64,000 nucleotides of DNA, from contig NZ_JACEIC010000002.1 in assembly GCF_013778305.1 (NCBI RefSeq), forward strand, positions 499,708 through 563,707, read 5' to 3'. This DNA comes from Nocardioides agri (GTDB taxonomy: Bacteria; Actinomycetota; Actinomycetes; Propionibacteriales; Nocardioidaceae). This document shows positions 15,918-22,906 of this stretch, in pieces (position 1 is the stretch's first letter; every line of letters starts with the position of its first letter). The translations under genes were made by a program, and so were the position numbers. The notes beneath the pieces are model-generated. The model was given only the letters and a program-made list of their open reading frames with translations, was not told where the DNA came from and made no database searches.

Positions 15918-17804
15918 TCAAAAGATCGCCGGGGGTTCGGTGGCGGCGAGGGCACGACGGGCCGCCCACGTCGCGGCCTTGACCGCGGACACGACGGCGC
16001 CGGGCCGTAGCCGCGGGCCGGTGGTCGAGTCGACGACGGTCAGGCCGGAGACCTGATCAGTGAGAACCGCGGATCCGTCGTGCCGGACCCGGTTCTCGTC
16101 GACAAGGCGGCGTAGCTCGGTGACGACGCCCAACGTCGAGTCCCCGACCGGTTCGACCGTCACCGCCGAGGCGAGGGCGGTCAGGGCCGCGTCGGCGGCG
16201 AGGGACTTCCCGACCAGCACGACCGGCGGCCCGGCGGACCGCACCCGGTCGACGGCGTCGGAGAGAGTAGGCGCCGACTCGGCCGACACGACCGCCCGGC
16301 CGTGGTCGTCGATCCACGCGAACGCGACCGAGATCCCGGCCGCGAACCAACCCTCGATCGCGGCGGCCACCGGGCGACCGGTCGGAGTGCCGTCGGCCGA
16401 CAACGCAGACGACCACAGGTCCGCGGGGATCGCCGGGGCCTCGCGGCGCCCGGCCGCCGCGTCGACCGGCGGCCACAGGTTCAGGTATTGAGCTTTGAAC
16501 CCTTCGAGGGGGTCGAGGTCGTCGGCCTGTGGGTCTGCCTCGCCGCGTTGCACCCGGCCCCACCGGTCGGCGATCAACCGGGCCTGTTGGTCCGTCCAAT
16601 GCGGGGACGCGGCCCGCCAAGTCGCCGGGTCGCCGATCGCGGCACCGCCCGGGGCCGCCCACCAGAGAACCAACGTCGACCAGTCGTCGCCGTAGCCCGC
16701 GACCGCGGCCGCGAGGCGCCGGCGCATGAGACTCGTCGCTCGTCGGTGCGCGGTCGAGGTCAACACGATCTGAGGACAGGTCCGGTGGATCGTCGCCGGT
16801 TCGAGACCGTCGTCGACGACCTCGGCGTCCACCGACCATGCTTCGTCGACGACGCCGAGACCGACCTCCAAGCCGTAGACCGCCTTGTCGCTCTTGAGTA
16901 GCCACCTACTCCCATCCGGCAACTCGATCGACTCAAGGCCGGACGCCTTCCGCACGGTGAATCCGTTGCCGATTGCCCATGGCCACGAGAGGCGCAAAAC
17001 CTCCATCACGCTCGACCGATCCAACGACACGTGCACGACGGTCTGCGGGATCTCGCCGAGGGCGTCGCCATGGGCGATTCGCCACGCCGCCAACGCCAGC
17101 AACAGCCGGGACTTACCGGCCCGACGCGGCGTCGAGCTGATCGCCGTCGCCCACACGAGGCGCCCGTCCGCGTCGTGTTCGAGGAGGCGGGTCAGGGCGA
17201 GGGCCTGCCACCAACGGAGGACGATTCCGAGTTCGGCGCGGACCCACGCCTCGGCGGCCTCGCCGTAGGACCCGGTCGCGTCAGGGTGCGGCGGCGACAT
17301 GGCCCGCGGCGGCGACGCGTCGAACGGGATCGTCGCGAATCGGCGCAGCCACGGACCGTTCGTCAAGTCGTCCCACGGGATCGCGGGGACCTCGAGGTCC
17401 CGGGGACACAAAAGCGAAGGGTCGGGGCTTCCCGACGAGGTGGGTGGCCTCCAAGAACCGCCTGCGGGCCGGTGTGCCGGACCGACGACACGGGGCCGGA
17501 CACCGGCGCCATTGGCCGTGTGTTCGGGCGGCAGACCGGCGTCCCGCCGTGCGTCGGCGCGGGCTTTCGCGATCACCGCCGCCTGTGAGGACCGGTCCGA
17601 ACACGTTCGGTGTTCAACCCGCATGTTCGACAGATCCCATGTCCGTTCGGGTGCGACGACACGGTCGACGACATGCCCGACCACCCACCGGTCTCCGGTC
17701 GTGACGGGTCGTCCGCACCGACCGCACGGCGCCGGGAGGGTGGCGCGGAAGTAGTCGCGGATCTCGGCGACCCGTTCGCCGCCCCACCGAGTCGACCGGT
17801 TCAC
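15918..17804 (-). CDS. HNH endonuclease-terminase large subunit fusion
   Basis: The 628-residue protein starts at the GTG at 17804, which overlaps the upstream stop as GTGA; the frame runs on to 17858. Residues ~1-95 are an HNH domain: CGRCGRP, then VVGHVVD, then LSNMRVEHRTCS. After a Pro/Gly-rich linker comes a terminase ATPase: Walker A in TPRRAGKSRLL, Walker B GVVDEAW, coupling motif VLTSTA. The C-terminal part (AIEGWFAAGISVAFAW) fits the nuclease domain, with Glu where Asp is usual. In phages the HNH gene is normally a separate neighbour of the terminase. It probably packages element or helper DNA. Confidence 0.8.
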   Translation of the reverse strand: MNRSTRWGGERVAEIRDYFRATLPAPCGRCGRPVTTGDRWVVGHVVDRVVAPERTWDLSNMRVEHRTCSDRSSQAAVIAKARADARRDAGLPPEHTANGAGVRPRVVGPAHRPAGGSWRPPTSSGSPDPSLLCPRDLEVPAIPWDDLTNGPWLRRFATIPFDASPPRAMSPPHPDATGSYGEAAEAWVRAELGIVLRWWQALALTRLLEHDADGRLVWATAISSTPRRAGKSRLLLALAAWRIAHGDALGEIPQTVVHVSLDRSSVMEVLRLSWPWAIGNGFTVRKASGLESIELPDGSRWLLKSDKAVYGLEVGLGVVDEAWSVDAEVVDDGLEPATIHRTCPQIVLTSTAHRRATSLMRRRLAAAVAGYGDDWSTLVLWWAAPGGAAIGDPATWRAASPHWTDQQARLIADRWGRVQRGEADPQADDLDPLEGFKAQYLNLWPPVDAAAGRREAPAIPADLWSSALSADGTPTGRPVAAAIEGWFAAGISVAFAWIDDHGRAVVSAESAPTLSDAVDRVRSAGPPVVLVGKSLAADAALTALASAVTVEPVGDSTLGVVTELRRLVDENRVRHDGSAVLTDQVSGLTVVDSTTGPRLRPGAVVSAVKAATWAARRALAATEPPAIF

Positions 17805-18016
17805 CGCGACCGCCTTCCACGCTTCGGCCGTCGACGCATGGCTTTGTAGCGCGGACACCAGTCGTCGTGACTGACCTTGACGACGTAGATCCCGTCGACC
17901 TCAGCGACTGTTTGGTAGGCGTTGCAGGAGTCGCACCCACCGGCGATCCGGTGGCCTGCGAGGCGTTCGGTGAGGGCGTCGAGTCCTTTCCGGTCGGGCT
18001 GGTCCGGAGCGTTCAT
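17801..18016 (-). CDS. Small Cys-containing protein
   Basis: A 71-residue protein (MNAPDQPDRKGLDALTERL) with a CDSC pair, a later DDWCPRYKA cysteine, and a highly basic C-terminus (RRRPKRGRRSR). The Cys pattern could bind zinc and the tail could bind nucleic acid; no family recognised. Its TGA overlaps the GTG of the HNH-terminase gene. It is the first gene after the GGAACC repeat cluster, so expression of the packaging operon probably begins just upstream of it. Confidence 0.55.
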   Translation of the reverse strand: MNAPDQPDRKGLDALTERLAGHRIAGGCDSCNAYQTVAEVDGIYVVKVSHDDWCPRYKAMRRRPKRGRRSR

Positions 18017-18044
18017 CGCGGCCTCTTTGGTGCGCTTTTGGCGG

Positions 18045-18186
18045 GGAACCGCTTCGCCGTGTTTTCGCTGCTACCAACAGGCTGTGAAGGCTGCACCCGG
18101 TTCCCCCTATAGAGGGGGAACCGGGGAACCGGGTGCGCAGGGACCGTCACCGGTTCCCGGGAACCGGTGGGAACCACTTGGGAACC
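18045..18186. repeat. Iteron-like cluster of eight GGAACC motifs with two perfect palindromes
   Basis: GGAACC occurs at 18045, 18117, 18125, 18160, 18170 and 18181, and as GGTTCC at 18099 and 18152. Two pairs build perfect inverted repeats: a 10-bp stem around ATAG at 18099-18122, and the 22-bp continuous palindrome centred at 18158/18159 (18148-18169). The cluster fills the gap between the replication-type ATPase and the packaging operon. It could be the replication origin, the operator of the packaging promoter, or both. The A/T-containing centre (CTATAGAG) would suit melting or a promoter. Confidence 0.75.
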
Positions 18187-18193
18187 GCGCATG

Positions 18194-19228
18194 TCAGGAC
18201 TCCCCACCCGGGTAGGGCCGGAGAAGCTCGCGCGGCGTCGAGTCGGACACGTACCCGTCGAGGGCGAGATACGCGAGGGCCGAGGTTACGGTTTCGCTTC
18301 GGCCGCCGATCGCGGCCCGGATCGTCCGTTGCGACTGTGGTCCCTTCTCGGCGAGAAGGTCGCAGATTCGGCGCATGAGTTCGGTCGGACGGAAGTCGTC
18401 GTCGCGTTCCCGGGGGGCCTCGACTTCGGCCTCGGCGAACTCGGCGGCGTGCGAGATCAACACGAAGTCGCCGAACCACGACAGACCACCGGTGCCCGGC
18501 AGACTCTTCGCCCGCAGGTAGCCGGGCCGGTCCTTGGCGATCCGGACACGGGTCCGGCCGGTGCGGCCGATCACGAACGGCGCCACGTTCTCAAGCAGGT
18601 AGGCGGCGCCGTCGACGGCGTTGAGCTTGTGCACGGCGCCGATCGCGTACCGGCCGCGTCCGTCGGACGCCTTGGTGACGTGGTCGACGCATACGACGGC
18701 CGGACCGGTCTCGGCGATCCACCGTGGGAGTCGGCGCCCGAACGCGGCTACCTCGGCGTTGTCGAGGGGGTTGTAGCCGTGCACAGACATGGCTTCGGTG
18801 ACGCCCTCGATCACGACGAGTGTCGGACCGTACGCGTTCAGCGTGCCCTCTAGGTCCTCGCGGCTTTCGCCCTGCATGATCGCGACCTCGGGCCGGATGT
18901 AGTGGAACCGCGCTCGAATCAGATCCGGGACCACTTGCAGGGCGAGTAGCCGGTGAACGATCGGACCGGCGTCGTCCTCGAAGTCGATGTAGACGACGTG
19001 GTTTCCGTCACGGATCTCGTCTGCGACCGCGTGGACGACGAACCATGTCTTTCCGGCCTCTGACTCGCTCGCGACCGTGTGCACCTTGCCCGGGTAGAAC
19101 AGTCCGACGCCGTCTGCGCGGCGCCCGATCGTCGGTTGCGGCGGCGCCCAACCGCCGTCGAGTACGTCGGCGAGGTCGACGGGTAGCCACGTGCACACCC
19201 GCGGCTTGGTCTCCGCCTCGGCGGTCAC
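18194..19228 (-). CDS. RepA/AAA_25-type replication ATPase
   Basis: A 344-residue RecA-fold ATPase resembling plasmid RepA helicases and AAA_25 proteins. The Walker A region reads ASESEAGKTWFV (residues ~54-65), Walker B lies in TLVVIEGVTEAM, and VVCVDHVTKASDGRGR gives the sensor segment. A winged-helix-like C-terminus follows (LLAEKGPQSQRTIRAAI). Such proteins unwind or load helicase at the element origin. It overlaps its upstream neighbour by four bases (ATGA) and ends 8 bases before the GGAACC cluster, a rep-next-to-origin arrangement as in plasmids and satellites. Confidence 0.8.
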   Translation of the reverse strand: MTAEAETKPRVCTWLPVDLADVLDGGWAPPQPTIGRRADGVGLFYPGKVHTVASESEAGKTWFVVHAVADEIRDGNHVVYIDFEDDAGPIVHRLLALQVVPDLIRARFHYIRPEVAIMQGESREDLEGTLNAYGPTLVVIEGVTEAMSVHGYNPLDNAEVAAFGRRLPRWIAETGPAVVCVDHVTKASDGRGRYAIGAVHKLNAVDGAAYLLENVAPFVIGRTGRTRVRIAKDRPGYLRAKSLPGTGGLSWFGDFVLISHAAEFAEAEVEAPRERDDDFRPTELMRRICDLLAEKGPQSQRTIRAAIGGRSETVTSALAYLALDGYVSDSTPRELLRPYPGGES

Positions 19229-19584
19229 GTCGAGGCCCTCCGTGCTGCCTCAGCGCGGGCTTCGGCGCGACGTAGGCGCCGGATCTCGGGGTCCGCGGAC
19301 CGGATAGGCGCGGCGGCAACGTAGAGGCGGTCAAGGCGTCCTCGAGCTTGCGTTAGCTCTGTCGCGCGAACGTCCTCGGCGATAAGGGCGCGGACCACGA
19401 CGGCGACCTCGAGACCGACCGGCCGCGGTCCCGGGTCGTCGCCGACCCCGGGCCCGAGGTCGTCGAGTGCCGCGACGATCTCGGCCCGGATATCGGTGGC
19501 GAGACGCTGCGCTTGGGTGCGTACCTCGGCGACTCGGGCCGCGTAGACCCGTCGACGGCGGGTGTAGTCCTCCGACGACGTCAT
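19225..19584 (-). CDS. Hypothetical helical protein
   Basis: A 119-residue protein (MTSSEDYTRRRRVYAARVAEV), mostly charged helices with many Arg and Glu (EIRRLRRAEARAEAARRA near the end). No family recognised. Four-base ATGA overlaps with both neighbours make it part of a three-gene unit with the replication ATPase. It might be a DNA-binding accessory to replication, which is guesswork from the operon. Confidence 0.5.
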   Translation of the reverse strand: MTSSEDYTRRRRVYAARVAEVRTQAQRLATDIRAEIVAALDDLGPGVGDDPGPRPVGLEVAVVVRALIAEDVRATELTQARGRLDRLYVAAAPIRSADPEIRRLRRAEARAEAARRAST

Positions 19585-19823
19585 GACCGCGGTGCACGGA
19601 GAAGAACGCGCAGACGCCTGCGTTGGGTTTCCGTTAGCGGCGGAGCCGAAGCCACGGCGCGACAGATCGCGAGTTCGACCTGCAGCGTCGCGTACTCACG
19701 ACGGGCTTCGCGGTTACCGTCGGGATCGCGACCGGTCGTATGTGCGATTCGTGCCCGCGCGATACGCAGGCGGCGTTCGAGGTCGGCGACCTCTGATTCG
19801 GAAGAACCATCGTTGACGGGCAC
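19581..19823 (-). CDS. Hypothetical coiled-coil protein
   Basis: An 80-residue protein from a GTG (MPVNDGSSESEVADLERRLR), with a predicted coiled coil over residues ~9-55 and a basic C-terminus (QRRRLRVLLRAPRS). No family recognised. It is the first gene of the leftward replication unit; the noncoding right end of the element lies upstream and should contain its promoter. Confidence 0.5.
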   Translation of the reverse strand: MPVNDGSSESEVADLERRLRIARARIAHTTGRDPDGNREARREYATLQVELAICRAVASAPPLTETQRRRLRVLLRAPRS

Positions 19824-20279
19824 GGGTGACTCCGGGCGTGACAGGAGTGCCGCACGCGGCGGCTACTCGACCATCACGGGGCCGGTCCGACCTGCGAGGG
19901 GAGCCAACCGGTCGCTTCGTCACGCGGGCGACCAACCCGTCGGTCACCGGTGGTACGGCGCCGCGTCGGGCGCCGTGGTCTCTCGTGGTTTCGGATACAG
20001 GAAGCCGAGGTTCTACCCGGCCCGCCTTCACTCCGTGCACTCTTCAGTTGCCCGACTCTTTGGGCGACGACTGTTGTGGTCTCCGTGGCCTCGGGGGGCG
20101 AACCTGTTCGTTGGTAGTTCGCGGTGGTCGCGGTCGTGGGCCGCCGGGCGCCTGCGTGATCGCCGGGCCACCTGTTACCCGTGACCTTACGTGTCACCCG
20201 ACCGTCGGTCTACGGGCGCAGGAAGACAAATCCCGCCCGATCGGAGCGAGTCTAGATATGACTTTAGTGCGACATTGCT
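19824..20279. other. Noncoding right end of the element
   Basis: 456 bases with only short, unconvincing frames on both strands. It must hold the promoter of the replication operon and the right arm of attP. An inverted repeat GTGAC-CTTACGT-GTCAC at 20181-20197 is a possible operator. The last 60 bases, next to attR, are the most A/T-rich of the element (TCTAGATATGACTTTAGTG). Confidence 0.45.
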
Positions 20280-20287
20280 AGGTCGAA
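20280..20287. other. attR core of the comM element
   Basis: AGGTCGAA, the right copy of the direct repeat. To its right the comM 5' part continues (GTGGGTGCCGCGC on the plus strand, encoding RGTHFDL on the minus strand); to its left is element DNA ending GCGACATTGCT. The inferred empty site is GATGGCG-AGGTCGAA-GTGGGTG. Confidence 0.85.
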
Positions 20288-20530
20288 GTGGGTGCCGCGC
20301 TTGAGCAGGTCTGCGGGAGAGAGCAGGATCGTGATCCGTCGGGTCGCCGGCCAGTCGAGGTGGCTGTTGACGATCGCCATCCGGCAGCGGTCCCTGGCCT
20401 CGTTGATCATGGTGTCGGCCCGGCCGACCATCGTCACGCCGACCTGGCCGGGCGACACGTCGCTCTGCACGTCGATGAGGTGGCCGACCGCCCCGTGCAG
20501 GGAGACGGTGTGGGCCGTGGCGAACGGCAT
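20280..20530 (-). pseudogene. comM: comM (yifB), 5' part, interrupted
   Basis: Encodes the first ~83 residues: MPFATAHTVSLHGAVGHLID, EVxxSPG-type VSPGQVGVTMVG, RDRCRMAIVNSHLDWPATRR, ITILLSPADLLKRGTHFDL. This is the start of the N-terminal Lon-like domain. After the att core the frame runs five codons into the element and stops at 20264, so a truncated ~88-residue peptide would be made. Its ATG shares one base with the yraN stop (TGATG). The natural promoter side of comM is retained here. Confidence 0.92.
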
Positions 20531-20904
20531 CAGGCCACCCCCCGCACGTGCTCGACCGACGAGGGGCCGCGCCGCGGCCGCAGCACCGCGACGAGGTCGA
20601 CGCGGACGTCGGGCACCGCGAGGCCGTGCTCGGCCTGCCAGCAGGTCGCCAGACGGAGCAGCCGGTCGAGCTTGGCCGGCCCGACCGCCTCGTGCGGCGT
20701 GCCGTAGTCGACCGAGGTGCGGGTCTTGACCTCGCACGCGACGAGCACGTCGCCGTCGCGCAGCACCAGGTCGAGCTCGCCCGCGGCGCACCGCCAGTTG
20801 CGGTCGAGCACGACCATCCCCAGCGCCACGAGGTGCCGCTCCGCGAGGCGCTCGCCGTAGTCCCCCAGCGCCCGCCGCCGCGCCGCCGTCACCGATCCAG
20901 TCAT
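20530..20904 (-). CDS. yraN: YraN family (UPF0102) putative endonuclease
   Basis: A 124-residue protein of the restriction-endonuclease-like fold. Core motifs: GDYGERLAERHL, WRCAAGELDLVLRDGDVLV and ACEVKTRTSVDYG, giving the E-x-D ... E-x-K arrangement of the PD-(D/E)XK family. Its precise role is not settled; it is conserved beside comM and rnhB in many bacteria, which suggests DNA processing. It lies upstream of comM in the operon, with a TGATG overlap. Confidence 0.88.
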   Translation of the reverse strand: MTGSVTAARRRALGDYGERLAERHLVALGMVVLDRNWRCAAGELDLVLRDGDVLVACEVKTRTSVDYGTPHEAVGPAKLDRLLRLATCWQAEHGLAVPDVRVDLVAVLRPRRGPSSVEHVRGVA

Positions 20905-21013
20905 GTCCGACCTCCTGCACGCCAGGGTGGCGGCGGGCGGGGACGGCAGGACCGCGGTCGCGCTCAGCCTGGGGAGAAGCCGGTCCGGGACGAGGCTGTG
21001 GACGGAAAGTGGC

Positions 21014-21322
21014 TCAGGTCTTCGGCAGGTCGATCTCGGAGGGGCTGAGCTCTTCCACGTTGACGTCCTTGAAGGTCAGCACCTTGACGTTCTTGGCGAA
21101 GCGGGCCGGGCGGTACATGTCCCACACCCAGGCGTCGCTCATCGAGACCTCGAAGAAGACGTCGCCGGCCTCGGTGCGCGCCTTCACGTCGACCTGGTTG
21201 CACAGGTAGAAGCGGCGGTCGGTCTCGACGACGTACTTGAAGATCCCGACGACGTCGCGGTACTCCCGGTAGAGCGTCAGCTCCATCTCGGTCTCGTACT
21301 TCTCGAGGTCCTCCGCGCTCAC
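21014..21322 (-). CDS. DUF2469 family protein
   Basis: A 102-residue actinobacterial protein (MSAEDLEKYETEMELTLYRE ... SPSEIDLPKT). The family is conserved next to rnhB in high-GC Gram-positives; its function is not known. The start is the GTG at 21322, which overlaps the rnhB stop as GTGA; upstream in-frame sequence to 21592 is shadow of rnhB. It is soluble with alternating acidic and aromatic residues (VFFEVSMSDAWVWDMYRPAR). Confidence 0.9.
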   Translation of the reverse strand: MSAEDLEKYETEMELTLYREYRDVVGIFKYVVETDRRFYLCNQVDVKARTEAGDVFFEVSMSDAWVWDMYRPARFAKNVKVLTFKDVNVEELSPSEIDLPKT

Positions 21323-22062
21323 GAGGACGACTCTATCCCGGTCTCCAGGGCCTCCGGGGGCAGCACCACGAGAGCGTCGGTGAGCGGGTCGGAGCCGGGG
21401 AGCCCCGGCAGCCGCCAGGACACGCGGTGGTACGGCGAGGGCCCGTGCTCGACGAGGGCCGCGAGGTGCTCGGGGGCGGAGTAGCCCTTGTTGTCGGCCC
21501 AGCCGTACTCCGGGTGGTCCGCCGCCAGGTCGACCATGATCTGGTCGCGGGCGGTCTTGGCCAGGATGCTCGCCGCAGCGACCGCGGCGCACCGCAGGTC
21601 GGCCTTGATCATGGTGACGACGGGCGGCACCCGCTCGACCACCAGCGGCGGCCCGAAGAGCGCCGCCTGCTCCGGGACGGTGAGGTAGTCGTGGTTGCCG
21701 TCGAGGAGCACCGAGTCGGGCTCGACGGTCAGCTGGGCCATCGCCCGGTGGCCGGCGAGCCGCATCGCCGCGATGATCCCGAACTCGTCGATCTCGAGCG
21801 AGCTCGCGTGCCCGACGCCGTACGACGCGGCCCAGCGCTGGATCTTCGGCACCAGCCGGCGCCGGGCCTCGGGGGTGAGCAGCTTGCTGTCGCGCACGCC
21901 CTGGGGCGCGGTCCGCGTCGTCTCGGTGACCAGCACCATCGCGACGGTCACCGGACCGCTGAGCGCGCCGCGGCCGACCTCGTCGCTGCAGGCGAGCGTC
22001 GTCAGCCCCTCGCGGAGCAGCCGCCGCTCGGTCCGCAGCGACGGCGGCGGGAGCGGGGTCAT
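21319..22062 (-). CDS. rnhB: Ribonuclease HII
   Basis: Removes misincorporated ribonucleotides and RNA-DNA hybrids. The 247-residue protein shows the active-site strands: CSDEVGRGALSGPV (Asp and Glu metal ligands), SVLLDGNHDYL (Asp) and the KADLRCAAVAAASILAKTARD helix with a further Asp. The tail TDALVVLPPEALETG is longer than in E. coli. It is 12 bases downstream of the second lepB and coupled to DUF2469 by GTGA. Confidence 0.94.
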   Translation of the reverse strand: MTPLPPPSLRTERRLLREGLTTLACSDEVGRGALSGPVTVAMVLVTETTRTAPQGVRDSKLLTPEARRRLVPKIQRWAASYGVGHASSLEIDEFGIIAAMRLAGHRAMAQLTVEPDSVLLDGNHDYLTVPEQAALFGPPLVVERVPPVVTMIKADLRCAAVAAASILAKTARDQIMVDLAADHPEYGWADNKGYSAPEHLAALVEHGPSPYHRVSWRLPGLPGSDPLTDALVVLPPEALETGIESSS

Positions 22063-22074
22063 CCGGTCACCTCG

Positions 22075-22848
22075 CTACTCGGCGTCCGGCACGTCCGCGA
22101 AGGTGTCGGGACGGTGCAGCACGTGGAAGCGGTCGCTCGGCCACAGCAGCACGAACACCTTGCCGACGACGTCGTCGACGTCGACGTAGGGGTTGCGGGT
22201 GCAGTCCGTCGCCTTGGGCGGGCACATGTGGTACGACGAGTCCGCGGAGTTGTTGCGGTTGTCGCCCATCACGAAGATCTGGCCCTTCGGGACCGGCCCG
22301 ACCTCCCAGTCGCAGTTGCCGACCATCGGCCCGTAGCACTCGGCGCCGCCGAGGCGGGCGTAGTCCTTCTCGTCGAGGGGCTGGCCGTTGACCAGAAGCC
22401 GACCCTTCTCGTCGCAGCACTTGATGACGTCGCCCTCGACGCCGATCACGCGCTTCACCAGGTGGCCGCCGGTCGGGTAGAGACCGACCTTGGAGAGGGT
22501 CTTGGCGACGAACCCGCTCGGGCCGGCCGCCTCGGCGCCGTTGAGCCAGCCCCCGGGGTCCTTGAAGACCACGACGTCGCCCCGCTCGGGCGCGCCCCCG
22601 AGCCAGTACGACGGCTTCTCGACCAGGATCCGGTCGTTCTGGACCAGGCCCGGCTCCATCGACTCGGACGGGATGTAGAAGGCCTGCACGAACAGCGCCT
22701 TGATCACGATCGCCAGCACCAGCGCGATGCCGAGCAGCAGGATCGTCTCCTGCCACACCGGGAGGTGCTTGCGCTTCGCCGGGGCCGGAGTGACGGGGTC
22801 CTCCTGCGGGGGACGCCCGTCCGTGGTGGGTTCGTCGGTGGTGCTCAT
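22075..22848 (-). CDS. lepB: Signal peptidase I (second copy)
   Basis: Membrane serine protease that releases exported proteins from their signal peptides. 257 residues: a Pro-rich cytoplasmic N-terminus, one span (ETILLLGIALVLAIVIKALF), the catalytic Ser in YIPSESMEPGL, the Lys in GGHLVKRVIGVEGD, and the GDNRNNSADS box. It is a close paralog of the upstream copy, from which it is separated by 58 bases. The ATG at 22848 is preferred to upstream frame extension to 23022, which overlaps the paralog. Two Cys pairs (KCCDEKG; CYGPMVGNC) lie in the extracellular part. Confidence 0.92.
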   Translation of the reverse strand: MSTTDEPTTDGRPPQEDPVTPAPAKRKHLPVWQETILLLGIALVLAIVIKALFVQAFYIPSESMEPGLVQNDRILVEKPSYWLGGAPERGDVVVFKDPGGWLNGAEAAGPSGFVAKTLSKVGLYPTGGHLVKRVIGVEGDVIKCCDEKGRLLVNGQPLDEKDYARLGGAECYGPMVGNCDWEVGPVPKGQIFVMGDNRNNSADSSYHMCPPKATDCTRNPYVDVDDVVGKVFVLLWPSDRFHVLHRPDTFADVPDAE

Positions 22849-22906
22849 CGCCTCGCCATCGCGTTCGTCTGCGGCCACGCCCCAGGGTAGACGGTGCCTG
22901 CAGGGC

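Larger units (their letters stand above)
9044..20287. mobile_element. 11.2-kb phage-satellite-like integrated element in comM
   Basis: Bounded by direct 8-bp copies of AGGTCGAA (9044-9051 and 20280-20287); the unit is 11,236 bp. Its gene set is a serine integrase, a tandem HTH protein, secreted and membrane cargo, a prohead-protease-like protein, an HNH-terminase fusion, a replication-type ATPase with iteron-like repeats, and small unknowns. No portal, major capsid or tail gene was recognised. Codon use is visibly richer in A/T than in the flanks. Size and content resemble phiRv1/phiRv2 of M. tuberculosis and phage-inducible satellites more than a full prophage. All core genes read leftward except the integrase and two cargo genes. 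The boundary proof is the restoration of comM. Confidence 0.92.

Noticed and set aside
18045..18186. CRISPR array
   Set aside because: The repeated motif is only 6-7 bases, spacing is irregular and both orientations occur; no cas gene is near.
19824..20279. Short frames on both strands at the right end of the element (such as 19874-20197 minus)
   Set aside because: Compositions look non-protein, they overlap each other, and none has an RBS or recognisable motif.
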